A DNA stretch of 64,000 bases from the NCBI GenBank assembly GCA_963840805.1, contig CAWJAJ010000016.1, positions 186,001 to 250,000 of the forward strand. The letters are read 5' to 3'. Both the position numbers and the translations under genes were made by a program. A model generated the notes under the pieces. The model saw nothing but the letters and a program-made list of their open reading frames with translations. It did not search any database and was not told the DNA's origin. The stretch is from CADEEN01 sp963840805 (GTDB lineage Bacteria > Pseudomonadota > Gammaproteobacteria > Burkholderiales > Burkholderiaceae_C). Below, piece after piece: positions 1 to 8,686 of the stretch (its first letter is position 1; each line of letters starts with the position of its first letter).

Positions 1-1313
1 TGTCCGACACCGGGTGGCCGACCGGAGAAAACCCAATACTGGAAGTCGAGATACTCACCACCCGTCTTGACCGCCGGGTAGGTCTTGCGCGTTTGCGCGT
101 CATGGACGAAGAAGCCCTGGTTGACAGGGATCGCCACTGCATGACCGTTCGGGTAATTGAGGTTGCAGAACTCGATCACGTCCTTCTGCCCATCCTCCGG
201 GCACTTCAGAATGACCGATCGAGTTTCTGAACCCCACGCACCCCAGAACGCGACGAATCGACCGTCGTAGGACAACCCTTCACCCAGCCGGTTGAACGTG
301 ACGCCAGACTGCTCGCCCGGAACCTGACCGCCGATGCTGACCAAAGTCTGCAGCGGCGGATTGGTGGCGAGCGGCGCACGATAGATGCCCCCCAGCGTGG
401 GAGCCTCCTCGTTGTCCAGTCCGAGGAATACGGCATCCGTGTCCGCCGCGCTGGGGGGCGCCGTGGAGCCGAAGCGCGGGCCGTTGGCCGGTTGCCCGGG
501 GATCACGGTATTCGAGCTGGCGATCACCTGGGTCTTCGCGGACATCCCGGAAGGATTGAACGAACGGAAAAAGATGCCGGTCTTCGACACGCCATCGGTG
601 TAGTTGCCTTTGAAGACCACCGCATTCGTATTCGCGACCGCGGGCGAACCCGGGAATTGATCGAACTTCGTGCCGGCTGGCGCACCCGGAACGGCGTAGT
701 GGTCGAATCCCGGCACCGCGCCGAGCTGCGCCATGGCGCCTACCCGCTCGCCCAACCTCATGGCATAGATGCCCGAGGTTCCAGTCCGCGTCGTGATGGG
801 CTCGCCCGTCGTCGGGTCGGTTCCGATCTGGTACTCCCACACCGGCTTGGACTGCCCACGGGTCGCGATCGTGTTGTTGGCGCGGCCAATGCGGGGGAAT
901 GCCGGGAATTCGGTGAGCGTCCCGAGTTGGTCGTCGTACTCGATGTTGTTTGGCCCAGGAACCGTGGTCAACGTGTCGAGCACGACGGTCAGCGGGCTTG
1001 CGTTGCCGCCCATCTGCCGGGAATAGATACCGCGCAGCGGCTTGCCATCGCCGCCCTTGCTGCGCGCACGGAGTGCAACGAGGCCAGAGCCGTTTACCGA
1101 GGGCTGATTGAAGCTGTTGAATTGAATAAGCCCGTCACCGCCCGGAATGACCGTGCCGCTATTGGCGACGGTGGCCCAGGTGAACCCCACCGGCAGCACC
1201 TGGGCATCGACGCCGCTGATCGTGGTTTGTGCGTTGGCGGCGATCGGGGCCAACAGCGAAATCATCGCTACGTGGATGCAAGTCTGCCTCCAACGGCGGC
1301 TGCTCATTTCCAT
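1..1313 (-). CDS. Exported strand-rich repeat protein, partial (C-terminus beyond window)
   Basis: An uninterrupted reading frame of 437 codons runs off the left edge of the window, so no stop is seen. Two ATG codons lie at 1313 and 1307; a gaggagc Shine-Dalgarno just upstream favours 1313. The first ~35 residues are basic then hydrophobic and end in AANAQ, a Sec signal peptide, so the protein should be periplasmic or surface exposed. The rest is rich in Gly, Thr and Asn with recurring strand-like phrases (LRGIYSR, AVVFKGNY, TGIFFRSF, GGIYRAPL, FVAFWGAW) that look like repeated blades, similar to the DUF7453/beta-propeller-like exported proteins. No catalytic motif is visible. A second exported protein lies 78 bases upstream on the same strand and may be co-transcribed. 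Function is unknown; the family assignment is tentative. Confidence 0.7.
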   Translation of the reverse strand, partial: MEMSSRRWRQTCIHVAMISLLAPIAANAQTTISGVDAQVLPVGFTWATVANSGTVIPGGDGLIQFNSFNQPSVNGSGLVALRARSKGGDGKPLRGIYSRQMGGNASPLTVVLDTLTTVPGPNNIEYDDQLGTLTEFPAFPRIGRANNTIATRGQSKPVWEYQIGTDPTTGEPITTRTGTSGIYAMRLGERVGAMAQLGAVPGFDHYAVPGAPAGTKFDQFPGSPAVANTNAVVFKGNYTDGVSKTGIFFRSFNPSGMSAKTQVIASSNTVIPGQPANGPRFGSTAPPSAADTDAVFLGLDNEEAPTLGGIYRAPLATNPPLQTLVSIGGQVPGEQSGVTFNRLGEGLSYDGRFVAFWGAWGSETRSVILKCPEDGQKDVIEFCNLNYPNGHAVAIPVNQGFFVHDAQTRKTYPAVKTGGEYLDFQYWVFSGRPPGVG

Positions 1314-1391
1314 GATTGCTCCTCTGAGATGGACCTTGGGTCGGGCGGCACGTCAGGACGACCAAGCCGTGCTCGAATTGCCTCGAGGCTG

Positions 1392-2009
1392 CTACTGCGC
1401 CTTCAACTGATCCCGGGTCTGTGTTTGGACCTGCTCCTGCGCCTTCAACTGGTCGCGGGTCTTGTTCTGGACCTGGTCTTGGTTCTTCAACTGATCGCGC
1501 GTTTGCGTCTGGATCTGCTCCTGGGCCTTCAGTTGCTCATGGGTCCGAACCTGCTCCTGTTCCTGCAGCCTGAGCTGGTCACGCACTTGCTGCTTTGCCT
1601 GCTCCTGAGTCTTGATCTGCTCGCGCGTTTGGGTCAGCAACTGTTCCTGAGTCCTCAACTGCTCGCGCGTCTGCGTCAGCGCCTGCTCCTGGGTCTTCAA
1701 CTGGGTGCGGGTCTGGGTCAGCGCCTGCTCCTGGGTCTTCAGCTGGGTGCGGGTCTGGGTCATGGACTGTTCCTGCGCCTTGACCTGGTCTCGGCTCTGC
1801 ACCGTTGCCTGCTGTGCCGCCGCGGCTTTGCCCTGCGCAGAAGTGCCACCGGCTCCGGTTCCGGCTCCACCGCCGCCACCGCCGCCACCACCGCCTGCAC
1901 CCCCACCGCCGCCACCGCCACCGCCACCACCTGCTGCGTATGCCGAGCCGCCGAGCGCCAATGCCATGGCAACCGCTGATGCGATCGCGCCGAGTGTCTT
2001 CGTCTTCAT
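1392..2009 (-). CDS. Exported Gly-rich protein with 14-residue Gln/Thr/Glu coiled-coil repeats
   Basis: 205 codons. Residues 1-26 form a clear signal peptide (KTKTLGAIASAVAMALALGG, cleavage near AYA). Then come about 25 nearly pure Gly/Ala residues, followed by roughly ten tandem copies of a 14-residue unit such as QLKTQEQALTQTRT to the C-terminus. The unit is highly charged and polar with no Cys or aromatic residues, and predicts a long single helix or coiled coil. The first Met is preceded by a purine-rich stretch. It lies upstream of the other exported gene on the same strand. No enzymatic domain is present; a structural, envelope-spacer or surface role is possible but not shown. Composition is low complexity, and the copy number of the repeat may vary between strains. 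Confidence 0.75.
   Translation of the reverse strand: MKTKTLGAIASAVAMALALGGSAYAAGGGGGGGGGGGAGGGGGGGGGGAGTGAGGTSAQGKAAAAQQATVQSRDQVKAQEQSMTQTRTQLKTQEQALTQTRTQLKTQEQALTQTREQLRTQEQLLTQTREQIKTQEQAKQQVRDQLRLQEQEQVRTHEQLKAQEQIQTQTRDQLKNQDQVQNKTRDQLKAQEQVQTQTRDQLKAQ
1395..1794 (-). repeat. Tandem ~42-bp coding repeats inside the Gln/Thr-rich exported protein
   Basis: On the + strand the phrase gcctgctcctgggtcttcaa followed by ctgggtgcgggtctgggtca recurs almost exactly at 1681-1722 and 1723-1764. More diverged units with the same 42-base period continue down to about 1395. The period equals 14 codons and keeps the reading frame, so unit gain or loss would not break the protein. Confidence 0.75.
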
Positions 2010-2223
2010 GGATTACTCCGTTCATGCAAGTTGATGTGCCTGGATCTGTCAGACCCAGATCTCCCGGTAATGAACGCAACGTAGGCTGCCGCTCTGAAGT
2101 GAATCTGAAGATGCAGCGGTCTGGCCACCACCGCAGCCGCTCTGCAATTGAGTTCCTTCGCAGGCGGAGGCGGTCCGTGTTGGCGAGGCCGTCGGGTGAG
2201 CGGCGCAGTGAAGTCAAGGGGGA

Positions 2224-2247
2224 GGTGTCGGCCGCCAGGCCGACACC
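2224..2247 (-). terminator. Perfect 10-bp hairpin in the 2010-2345 intergenic gap
   Basis: ggtgtcggcc (2224-2233) and ggccgacacc (2238-2247) are perfect inverted repeats around a gcca loop. The hairpin lies about 100 bases past the stop of the glutaredoxin-like gene that ends at 2346, and before the exported protein that starts at 2009. A terminator for the upstream minus-strand operon is plausible, but no T tract follows, so it would have to be Rho-assisted. I see no gene in the rest of 2010-2345. Confidence 0.35.
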
Positions 2248-2345
2248 GGAGGACATGAACGGAGCCGGGCGGCCGACGGCCTTGGCAGCAAGGGATCGGT
2301 TCGCAAGCCGGCGGTCAGCGCGGCGCGAATCAACGCAGCGTTGTA

Positions 2346-2720
2346 TTACCCGCGCGCCTCGAGCGCCGCCAGCACGCTGCCGGCGTTGAAGCCGAGCTGA
2401 ACCTGGCCGCGCACCATCAACGTCGGCGTGCCACGCGCCAGCGTCGTGTCGTAGACCGCCTTGCACTGCGCATCGCGTTCGATGAAGCACTCGGTGAAGC
2501 GCACCCGGCGCTCGATCATCCAGCGCAGCGCCGCCGTGCAATAGACGCAGGTCTGCGACGACAGCATGCGGACGTCACCCACCTGCGCCATCGCCGCGAG
2601 GCGCTCCCCCTGGTGCCGTTCGCCGGCGTGACCGCACCACTGCATGTCGGCACTCGCCGCGAGCACGAGCACCAGCACCACCAGCAGCGCAATCGCGCGC
2701 GGGCCGGGGTTCAGCGCCAG
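2346..2720 (-). CDS. Glutaredoxin/thioredoxin-like protein, membrane-anchored or exported
   Basis: A small thiol-disulfide protein. The mature part carries the CVYC redox motif at the start of a thioredoxin-like fold (SQTCVYCTAALRWM), the central FIERDAQCKAVYD segment and the conserved cis-proline region RGTPTLMVRG, ending QLGFNAGSVLAALEARG. Ahead of it is a hydrophobic run (IALLVVLVLVLAASA) that looks like a signal peptide or anchor. No ATG starts this hydrophobic segment, and the open frame continues back into ridA. The start is therefore uncertain: CTG near 2720, GTG near 2681, or a lost ATG. It follows ridA by a few bases and is probably the last gene of the tas-ybaK-plsY-ridA group. Its redox partner is unknown. 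Confidence 0.65.
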   Translation of the reverse strand: MALNPGPRAIALLVVLVLVLAASADMQWCGHAGERHQGERLAAMAQVGDVRMLSSQTCVYCTAALRWMIERRVRFTECFIERDAQCKAVYDTTLARGTPTLMVRGQVQLGFNAGSVLAALEARG

Positions 2721-2727
2721 GGCCGGT

Positions 2728-3084
2728 CTACACCGCTGCGGTGACGACGATTTCGATCTTCCACTGCGGCTTGGCCAGCGCGGCCTGCACCGTGGCGCGT
2801 GGCGGCGTGTGGCCGGTGACGACCCAGGACTCCCACACCGCATTCATCGCCGCGAAGTCAGCCAGGTCGGCGAGGAAGACCTGCGCCCGCAGGATCTTCG
2901 ATTTGTCGGTGCCTGCGCGCTCGAGCAAGGCATCGATCGCGGCCAGCACCTGGCGTGTCTGGCCGCGGATGTCGAGGCCGGCATCGGCCGCCACCTGGCC
3001 GGCGAGGTAGGCGACGCCGTTGTGCACGGCCATCTCCGACATGCGCGGGCCGACATCGAAGCGTTTGATCGTCGAGTTGCTCAT
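2728..3084 (-). CDS. ridA: RidA family enamine/imine deaminase
   Basis: 118 residues, the usual RidA (YjgF/YER057c/UK114) length. RidA hydrolyses reactive enamine/imine intermediates such as 2-aminoacrylate released by PLP enzymes, in the cytosol. Recognisable features are the N-terminal VHNGVAYLAGQVA strand, the DIRGQTRQVLAAIDALL helix, AQVFLADLADFAAMNAVWESWV, the near-C-terminal substrate-binding stretch HTPPRATVQAAL and the closing KIEIVVTAAV. I chose the ATG at 3084 rather than the in-frame one at 3114. It gives the family N-terminus, has an aaagga Shine-Dalgarno, and sits one base after the plsY stop, indicating translational coupling. Confidence 0.9.
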   Translation of the reverse strand: MSNSTIKRFDVGPRMSEMAVHNGVAYLAGQVAADAGLDIRGQTRQVLAAIDALLERAGTDKSKILRAQVFLADLADFAAMNAVWESWVVTGHTPPRATVQAALAKPQWKIEIVVTAAV

Positions 3085-3085
3085 T

Positions 3086-3745
3086 TCAATGGTGTCCTTT
3101 GTGGTGTTTGGCAACGGCGGTGTGCCTGGGTGGCTCCGCCTTCTGCCCGAGTTTCGATTCGGTTCCGGCTATCAGCTTGGCAATGTTGCCGGCATGCCGC
3201 CACACCAGCAACAGGCTCATCACCACGATCGCCAGCGCGTAGGCATCGGCGTCCCAGATCAGCAGTTGGTAGAACGGCGCAAACGCTGCAGCGGCCAGCG
3301 ATGCCAGCGACGCGAAGCGGAAAAACAGCGCAACGATCAGCCAGGTGGCCAGCGTGGCCGCGCCGAGCCACGGATTGAACGCCAGCAGCACCCCCGCCGC
3401 GGTGGCCACGCCCTTGCCGCCCTTGAAACGGAAGAACACCGGCCACAGGTGACCGACGAACGCCGCCAGGCCGACTGCCGCCACCGTGCCGGCCCCCCAA
3501 CCCGACTGAGGCGCCAGCAGCAATGCGGCCAGCACCGGCACGTAACCCTTCAGCGCGTCGAGCGCCAGCGTCAGCACCGCGGCACTGCGCTTGCCCGAAC
3601 GCAGCACGTTGGTCGCGCCCGGGTTGCCCGAGCCGTAGCTGCGAGGATCGGCCAGCCCCATCGCGCGACTCACGATCACGGCGAACGACAGCGAGCCGAC
3701 GAGATAACCCGCCACCACCGCCGCCACGCTCCATGCCCAGGCCAT
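3086..3745 (-). CDS. plsY: Glycerol-3-phosphate acyltransferase PlsY
   Basis: 219 residues of a polytopic inner-membrane protein that transfers the acyl group of acyl-phosphate to glycerol-3-phosphate, the first step of phospholipid synthesis. The three conserved PlsY cytosolic motifs are visible: GSLSFAVIVSR with YGSGNPGATNVLRSGKR (motif 1), GHLWPVFFRFKGGKGVATAAG (motif 2) and the C-terminal WRHAGNIAKLIAGTE (motif 3). Hydrophobic segments separate them. The C-terminal tail is longer and basic (His/Lys-rich, ending HHKGHH). ridA begins one base past its stop. The upstream neighbour on the same strand is ybaK. Confidence 0.93.
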   Translation of the reverse strand: MAWAWSVAAVVAGYLVGSLSFAVIVSRAMGLADPRSYGSGNPGATNVLRSGKRSAAVLTLALDALKGYVPVLAALLLAPQSGWGAGTVAAVGLAAFVGHLWPVFFRFKGGKGVATAAGVLLAFNPWLGAATLATWLIVALFFRFASLASLAAAAFAPFYQLLIWDADAYALAIVVMSLLLVWRHAGNIAKLIAGTESKLGQKAEPPRHTAVAKHHKGHH

Positions 3746-3788
3746 GCACTGCCCTCGTCGAATCGGAAAGCCGAACTTTACGCGCGAC

Positions 3789-4289
3789 TCAAAGCGGCGA
3801 CGCGCAATCGACCGCCTTGGCCCCGAACTGCTCGATCAGCACCTGCGGTTCGATGCCGACCAGAAAGCCGCGCCGCCCGCCGTTGATGCAGATGCGCGGC
3901 AGCGCCAGCACGCTGGCCTGCACGAACACCGGCACGCCCTCGCGCTTGAAGCCGAACGGCGACGTGCCGCCGACCTGGTAGCCGCTGTGGCGCTGCGCCA
4001 CCTCGGCGCTGCACGGCTCGACACTCTTGCAGCCGATCTGCCGCGCGAGGTTCTTCGTGCTGACCTGGCGGTCGCCATGCATCAGCACGACGAGCGGCCG
4101 TGCGCGCTCGTCCTGCATCACCAGCGTCTTGACGACGGCATGTTCGTCGACACCGAGCTGGCGTGCCGATTCGGCCGTTCCGCCGTGCTCGACGTAGTCG
4201 TAAACATGCTCGGTGAAGGCGATGCCGTGTCGGCGCAGCCATTGCGTGGCGGGCGTTTCGCTGACGTGCTTGTGGTCTTTCCTGGCCAT
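3789..4289 (-). CDS. ybaK: YbaK/EbsC-type Cys-tRNA(Pro) deacylase
   Basis: 166 residues. YbaK hydrolyses cysteine (and some other amino acids) mischarged onto tRNA-Pro, protecting translation fidelity. The sequence has the YbaK core: TPATQWLRRHGIAF, VKTLVMQD, the lysine-bearing segment TKNLARQIGCKSVEPCSAEVAQRHSGY, VGGTSPFGF, and the C-terminal FLVGIEPQVLIEQFG. The start at 4289 gives the normal N-terminus; a longer open frame extends further back but overlaps the aldo/keto reductase. It lies 26 bases after that gene on the same strand and 43 bases ahead of plsY. Confidence 0.9.
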   Translation of the reverse strand: MARKDHKHVSETPATQWLRRHGIAFTEHVYDYVEHGGTAESARQLGVDEHAVVKTLVMQDERARPLVVLMHGDRQVSTKNLARQIGCKSVEPCSAEVAQRHSGYQVGGTSPFGFKREGVPVFVQASVLALPRICINGGRRGFLVGIEPQVLIEQFGAKAVDCASPL

Positions 4290-4314
4290 GCCGCCGTTGC
4301 CTCGTCCTGCTGCA

Positions 4315-5374
4315 CTACTGCGCCGGGTCGCGGATCTCCCAGCGGATCTTGTCGATCGCCGCCAGCAACTCGGGCGACAGCGTCGTGCCCCAGGCATCGA
4401 GGCATTCATCGAGCTGCGCCACGCTGGTGACGCCGATGATCGTGCTGGCCACGCGCCAGTTGGTGATAGCACCAGGCCAGCGCCATGCGCGTGGGCGTCA
4501 GGCCGTGCTCGCGCGCCAGCGCGTTGTAGCGTTTGACAGCGGCCAACGTTTCGGGCCGGCCCCAGCGCTGCTGCCTGAAGCGCTCGAAAAGTGCCATGCG
4601 GCCACGGTTGGCCGGGTCGTCGAGGCCGCGTTCGTCGTACTTGCCGGTCAGCAGGCCGAAGCCGAGCGGTGAATACGCCAGCAGGGCAACGCCGCTGCGG
4701 TACAGGACTTCGTCCAGCCCATTGTCGGCGCCGCGGTTGATCAGGCAGTACGGGTTCTGCACCGTGGCCACGCGCGGCAGGCCGTGCTGCTCGGCCAGCC
4801 GCACGAACTCGCACACGCCCCACGGCGTTTCGTTGGACAGGCCGATCGCGCGCACCTTGCCGGCCTTCACCAGGCGGGCCAGCGCTTCGAGCTGGTCGTG
4901 GATCGAGGTCTGCGGCGCCTCCTTGGCCGGGTCGAAGTACAGCGCGCCGAAGACCGGCGCATTGCGGTTGGGCCAATGGATCTGGTAGAGGTCGATGACG
5001 TCGGTTTGCAGCCGGCGCAGGCTGTCGTCGCAGGCCTGTGCGATGTCGGCGGGCTTGAGGTCGGCCGCGCCGCCGCGGATCCAGGGCATGGCGCGCGATG
5101 GCCCGGCCACCTTGGTTGCCAGCACCAGCTTGCTGCGCAGGCCGGGTCGCCGGGCGAACCAGCGCCCGATGATGGATTCGGTCGCGGTGAAGGTCTCGGC
5201 ACGGGGCGGCACCGGGTACATCTCGGCGGTGTCGATGAAGTTGACACCGCGCTCGACGGCGCGGTCGAGGATCGCGTGCGCGTCAGCTTCGTCGACCTGC
5301 TCGCCGAAGGTCATCGTGCCCAGGCAGATGCGGGTCACGTCGAGGGGGCTGTGGCCGAGGCGGATGGTTTGCAT
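4315..5374 (-). CDS. tas: Tas-like NADP(H)-dependent aldo/keto reductase (one frameshift)
   Basis: About 350 residues across two frames. Aldo/keto reductases reduce aldehydes and ketones with NADPH in a TIM barrel. Visible are the start LGHSPLDVTRICLGTMTFGE, the catalytic tyrosine region FIDTAEMYPVPP characteristic of the Tas subfamily, LATKVAGPS with the catalytic lysine, DLYQIHWPNR with the histidine, AIGLSNETPWGV, and AYSPLGFGLLTGKY. Near 4466 one extra base moves the frame; the C-terminus continues as NWRVASTIIGVTSVAQLDEC and ends IRDPAQ at 4315. The rest is intact and the neighbours are normal, so this is probably a sequence error. It is the first gene of the minus-strand run leading to plsY and ridA. 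Confidence 0.85.
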
Positions 5375-5504
5375 GGTGGTGCGAAACGGGGGAGTCGATG
5401 GCAAACAGCGAGTGTGCCGCAGCCGCCGATGGGATGATTGACGGATCGCCGCCGCTGAAGCATCTTTGCGCGCGCGAACGCCAACAAGACCCGAGGAGCC
5501 TCTC

Positions 5505-6419
5505 ATGATCCTGATCGTCGGTGCCACCGGCCTTCTCGGCCGCGCCACCGCGCTGCCGTTGCTGACACAGGGGCACGCCGTGCGCGTGCTGGTGCGCGAC
5601 CGCGACCGCGCGGCCGGCTTGCAGCGTGCCGGCGCCGAGGTGTTCATCGGCGACCTCACCGACGTGCGTTCGCTCGAACTGGCCTGCAAGGGCGCCGAGC
5701 GCGTCTTCGCCTGCGCGCACTCGCTGTTCGGCCGCGGCCACACCAGCAGCGCGCAGGTCGACCATGTCGGGCACAGCGCGCTGGTGGTGGCGGCGCGCGA
5801 CGCCAAGGTCGAGCACTTCGTCTACACGTCGGTGATGGGCGCGCGCGAAGACCATCCGATCGACTTCTTCCGCACCAAGCACGAGATCGAAGCCACCGTG
5901 AAGGCCAGCGGCATGGGCTACACCATCCTGCGGCCGTCGGCGTTCATGGAAAGCCACGTGCACCGCCTCAACGGCCAGATGCTGCTCGAACGCGGCTTCA
6001 CGGTGATCATCGGCCCGGGCACCAAGCCGCGCAACTTCGTCGCCGTGCGCGACGTGGCGCCGTTCGCGGTGCAGGCACTCAGCGAGGACGGCTTGAACGG
6101 TCGCACGCTCGAGATCGGCGGCCCCGACAACGTCAGCAACCGCGAGGTCGCGGTGATGTACCAGGTGCGCGCGCGGCAGGGCCGCATCGTCCACGTGCCG
6201 GTCGGTGCAGCGAAGGTGCTGGCCTCGCTGGTGCGGCCGGTGCACGAAGGTATCGCGCGGGTGCTCGACATGTCGACGGTGCCCGACGACGAGATGCCCG
6301 AGACCTGGCAGCCCGGCAGGTTGCTGGCGGAATTCCCGCGCACGCTGACCGCGGTCGATACCTTCATCGACGAGCGGGTGGCCGAGTGGCGGCGCCAGCA
6401 GCGCCGCAAGTCACGCTGA
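5505..6419 (+). CDS. NmrA-like / atypical short-chain dehydrogenase NAD(P)-binding protein
   Basis: 304 residues. The N-terminus LIVGATGLLGRATALPLL is a Rossmann GxxGxxG dinucleotide-binding motif. VRVLVRDRDRAAGLQ follows, typical of NADP-preferring NmrA/HSCARG proteins, then VFIGDLTDVRSLELAC and the YTSVMGAREDHPIDFFRTKHEIE strand. The usual Tyr-x3-Lys of true dehydrogenases is not clear, so it may sense NAD(P)H or modify a bound substrate rather than act as a classic reductase. The ATG at 5505 has a gaggag Shine-Dalgarno; the frame open further upstream lacks similarity. It is divergent from tas, and its 3' end overlaps the convergent acyl-CoA synthetase by 9 bases. Confidence 0.8.
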   Translation: MILIVGATGLLGRATALPLLTQGHAVRVLVRDRDRAAGLQRAGAEVFIGDLTDVRSLELACKGAERVFACAHSLFGRGHTSSAQVDHVGHSALVVAARDAKVEHFVYTSVMGAREDHPIDFFRTKHEIEATVKASGMGYTILRPSAFMESHVHRLNGQMLLERGFTVIIGPGTKPRNFVAVRDVAPFAVQALSEDGLNGRTLEIGGPDNVSNREVAVMYQVRARQGRIVHVPVGAAKVLASLVRPVHEGIARVLDMSTVPDDEMPETWQPGRLLAEFPRTLTAVDTFIDERVAEWRRQQRRKSR

Positions 6420-8201
6420 ACCCTGCGCCGCGGCCCGTGCGCGTTGCTCCTCTTGCAGGCGCAGCACGCGCCGCTGCACCTTGCCGGTGGTCGTCATCGG
6501 CAGCGCGTCGATGAACTCGATCTCCTTCGGGTACTCGTACGGCGCGAGCCGCCCGCGCACGTGCTGCTGCAATTGCTCGACCAGCGCCGCATCGCCGACG
6601 CAACCCGGTGCCAGCACGACATAGGCCTTGACCACCGCGCCGCGTTCGGCGTCGGGCTTGGGCACCACCGCCGCGTTGGCCACCGCCGGGTGCTTGACGA
6701 GGCAGTTCTCGACCTCGCTCGGGCCGATGCGGTAACCCGCGGCCTTGAACATGTCGTCGCTGCGGCCCTGGTACCAGAGGTAGCCGTCGGCATCCATCAC
6801 CGCGGTGTCGCCGGTGCGGCACCAGGCATCGTCGGGCTCGCCGGTGTGGGCCGTGAATTTGGCGTGCGTGGCAGCCTCGTTGCGCCAGTAGCCGAGGAAG
6901 AACACCGGGTCGCGGTCGCCGTGGATGTCGCGCCGGTGCACCGCCACGTCGCCGGGCGTGCCGCGCGGCACTTCGTGGCCGGCCTCGTCGAGTACCGCGA
7001 TGCGGTGGCCGGGGTACGGCCGGCCCATGCTGCCGGCGCGCGCCGGCCAGCCGGGATGCACGCGGCCGTCGACGCCGACATAGGCACCGCAATTGCCGAC
7101 GATGTAGTTGATCTCGGTCTGGCCGAACATCTCGTTGACGGTGACACCGAGCGCGTCGCGGCAATACGCGAACACCGCATCGCCGACCGCCTCGCCGGCG
7201 CTCATGATCGCCTTGAGCCGAAGGCCGGGGTAGCGCTCGCGCGGCGCGGGCACGGCCTTCATCATCGCCTTCAGCGCGGTCGGGAACAGGAAGGTGTGCG
7301 TGACGCCGTGGCGCTGCATCAACTCGAACGCACGCTCGGGCATGAAGCGGCCCTGGACGCCGAGGATCGGTTTGCCGAAGTACAGCGTCGGCAGCAAGGC
7401 ATCCATCAGGCCGCCGGTCCAGGCCCAGTCCGCCGGGCTCCAGAACACACCGGCGCCGTGGGGAAACCAGTTCTGGCTGGCCACGAAACCGGAGAGGTTG
7501 CCGATCAGCGCCCGCTGCGGGATCAGCGCGCCCTTCGGCGCGCCGGTGGTGCCGCTGGTGTAGATCAGCACGGCCGGATCGTCGGCGAGCGTGGCCACGG
7601 GCGTGATCAGTGCGTCGCGGCCGAGCAGGCAGGCCTGCCAATCGATGCTGCCGCGGCCGGCGGCGCCGCCAACGGCGACGATGTGGCGCAGCGCCGGCGC
7701 CTCGGTGCGCACCGCGAGCAGGTTGTCGATGCTCGACTCGTCGGCGATCGCCAGCACGGCCTCGCTGTCGCGCAGCCGGTACAACAAGGCTTCGGCGCCG
7801 AACAGCATCGACAACGGCATCGCCACCGCGCCGAGCGCGCTCACCGCCATCTGCGCCACCGCCGTCTCGAAGCGCTGCGGCATCACGATCGCGACGCGGT
7901 CGCCGCGCCCCACACCCAGCGCCGCCAGCGCGCCCGCCAGGCGCAGCGCACTGGTGTGCAGATCGGCAAAGTTGAACACCGCAACGTCGCCGCGCTCGTG
8001 TTCGCAGATCAGCGCCGTGGCCTGCGGCGTCTGCCGTGCCCAGCGTGCGCAGCAGGCCTCGAACCAGTTGAATTCGCGCGGCACCTGCCAGCGAAAGCTG
8101 CGGTAGATCGCGTCGTAAGGGTCTGGCTGCGGGCGCGCAGGCATCACCACCGGCGTCGCTGACAGCGCCGCGCCGGGCGTCGACTCGGGGCCGCTCTTCA
8201 T
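6411..8201 (-). CDS. AMP-dependent acyl-CoA synthetase, medium-chain/acetyl-CoA-synthetase-like
   Basis: 596 residues of the ANL superfamily, which adenylate a carboxylic acid and form its CoA thioester. Core motifs: P-loop-like VLIYTSGTTGAPKGALIP, FWSPADWAWTGGLMDAL (acetyl-CoA-synthetase-like), MSAGEAVG, NEMFGQTEINYIVGN, the hinge DGYLWYQGRSDDMFKAAGYRIGP and the catalytic lysine near the end, MTTTGKVQRRVLR. Substrate cannot be read from sequence; propionate, butyrate or medium-chain acids are likely for this subgroup. The start at 8201 overlaps the stop of the GNAT gene as ATGA, so the two are translationally coupled. That suggests the acetyltransferase may act with or on the synthetase, as acyl-CoA synthetases are often controlled by lysine acetylation. 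Confidence 0.88.
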   Translation of the reverse strand: MKSGPESTPGAALSATPVVMPARPQPDPYDAIYRSFRWQVPREFNWFEACCARWARQTPQATALICEHERGDVAVFNFADLHTSALRLAGALAALGVGRGDRVAIVMPQRFETAVAQMAVSALGAVAMPLSMLFGAEALLYRLRDSEAVLAIADESSIDNLLAVRTEAPALRHIVAVGGAAGRGSIDWQACLLGRDALITPVATLADDPAVLIYTSGTTGAPKGALIPQRALIGNLSGFVASQNWFPHGAGVFWSPADWAWTGGLMDALLPTLYFGKPILGVQGRFMPERAFELMQRHGVTHTFLFPTALKAMMKAVPAPRERYPGLRLKAIMSAGEAVGDAVFAYCRDALGVTVNEMFGQTEINYIVGNCGAYVGVDGRVHPGWPARAGSMGRPYPGHRIAVLDEAGHEVPRGTPGDVAVHRRDIHGDRDPVFFLGYWRNEAATHAKFTAHTGEPDDAWCRTGDTAVMDADGYLWYQGRSDDMFKAAGYRIGPSEVENCLVKHPAVANAAVVPKPDAERGAVVKAYVVLAPGCVGDAALVEQLQQHVRGRLAPYEYPKEIEFIDALPMTTTGKVQRRVLRLQEEQRARAAAQGSA

Positions 8202-8686
8202 GCCGGCGCGGCGAAGCGGTCGAGCGCCTCGCCACTGATGCGGCAGATGCGCCAATCGGGCATCACGGTGGCGCCCAGGCCTTCGTAGAACGCGATCGCG
8301 TCGGCGTTCCAGTCGAGCACGCTCCATTCGAAGCGGCCGCAGCCGCGCTCGGCCGCCAGCCGCCCCAGGTGCGCGAGCAGGGCCTTGCCCAGGCCGCTGC
8401 CGCGGTGCGCCGGGCGCACGTACAGATCCTCCAGGTAGAGCCCCGGCCGCGACAGGAAGGTCGAGAAGTTGGTGAAGAACAATGCGAACGCGACGACGTC
8501 GCCATCGACCTCGCCGACGACGCACTCGGCCAGCGGGCGCTCGCCGAACAGGTGCGGCGCCAGCTTCTCGGGCGTGACCTCGAGCAGGTGCGTCAGGCGC
8601 TCGAACTCGGCCAGCTCGGCGATCAGCGCGACGATCGCGCCGAGGTCGCGCGGCTCGGCCGCCCGCAGGGTGTGAGCAGGTTGCAT
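8198..8686 (-). CDS. GNAT family N-acetyltransferase
   Basis: 162 residues, single GNAT domain using acetyl-CoA to acetylate an amine. The N-terminal RAAEPRDLGAIVALIAELAEFE, the strand FALFFTNFSTFLSRPGLYLEDLYV, the acetyl-CoA pyrophosphate-binding loop RPAHRGSGLGKALL, and WNADAIAFYEGLGATVM are typical of the spermidine/diamine acetyltransferase branch. It overlaps the acyl-CoA synthetase by four bases (ATGA), so one mRNA carries both. Substrate is not predictable: a polyamine-like compound, or a lysine of the neighbouring synthetase, are the two main options. Confidence 0.85.
   Translation of the reverse strand: MQPAHTLRAAEPRDLGAIVALIAELAEFERLTHLLEVTPEKLAPHLFGERPLAECVVGEVDGDVVAFALFFTNFSTFLSRPGLYLEDLYVRPAHRGSGLGKALLAHLGRLAAERGCGRFEWSVLDWNADAIAFYEGLGATVMPDWRICRISGEALDRFAAPA

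Noticed and set aside
1395..1794. Regular repeats considered as a CRISPR array
   Set aside because: The units are contiguous without spacers, keep codon phase and encode the protein repeat.
492..1979. Long plus-strand frame (495 codons) opposite the two exported genes
   Set aside because: It is Arg/His/Leu-rich, has no family features, and is the antisense shadow of the minus-strand frames, which have signal peptides and ribosome sites.
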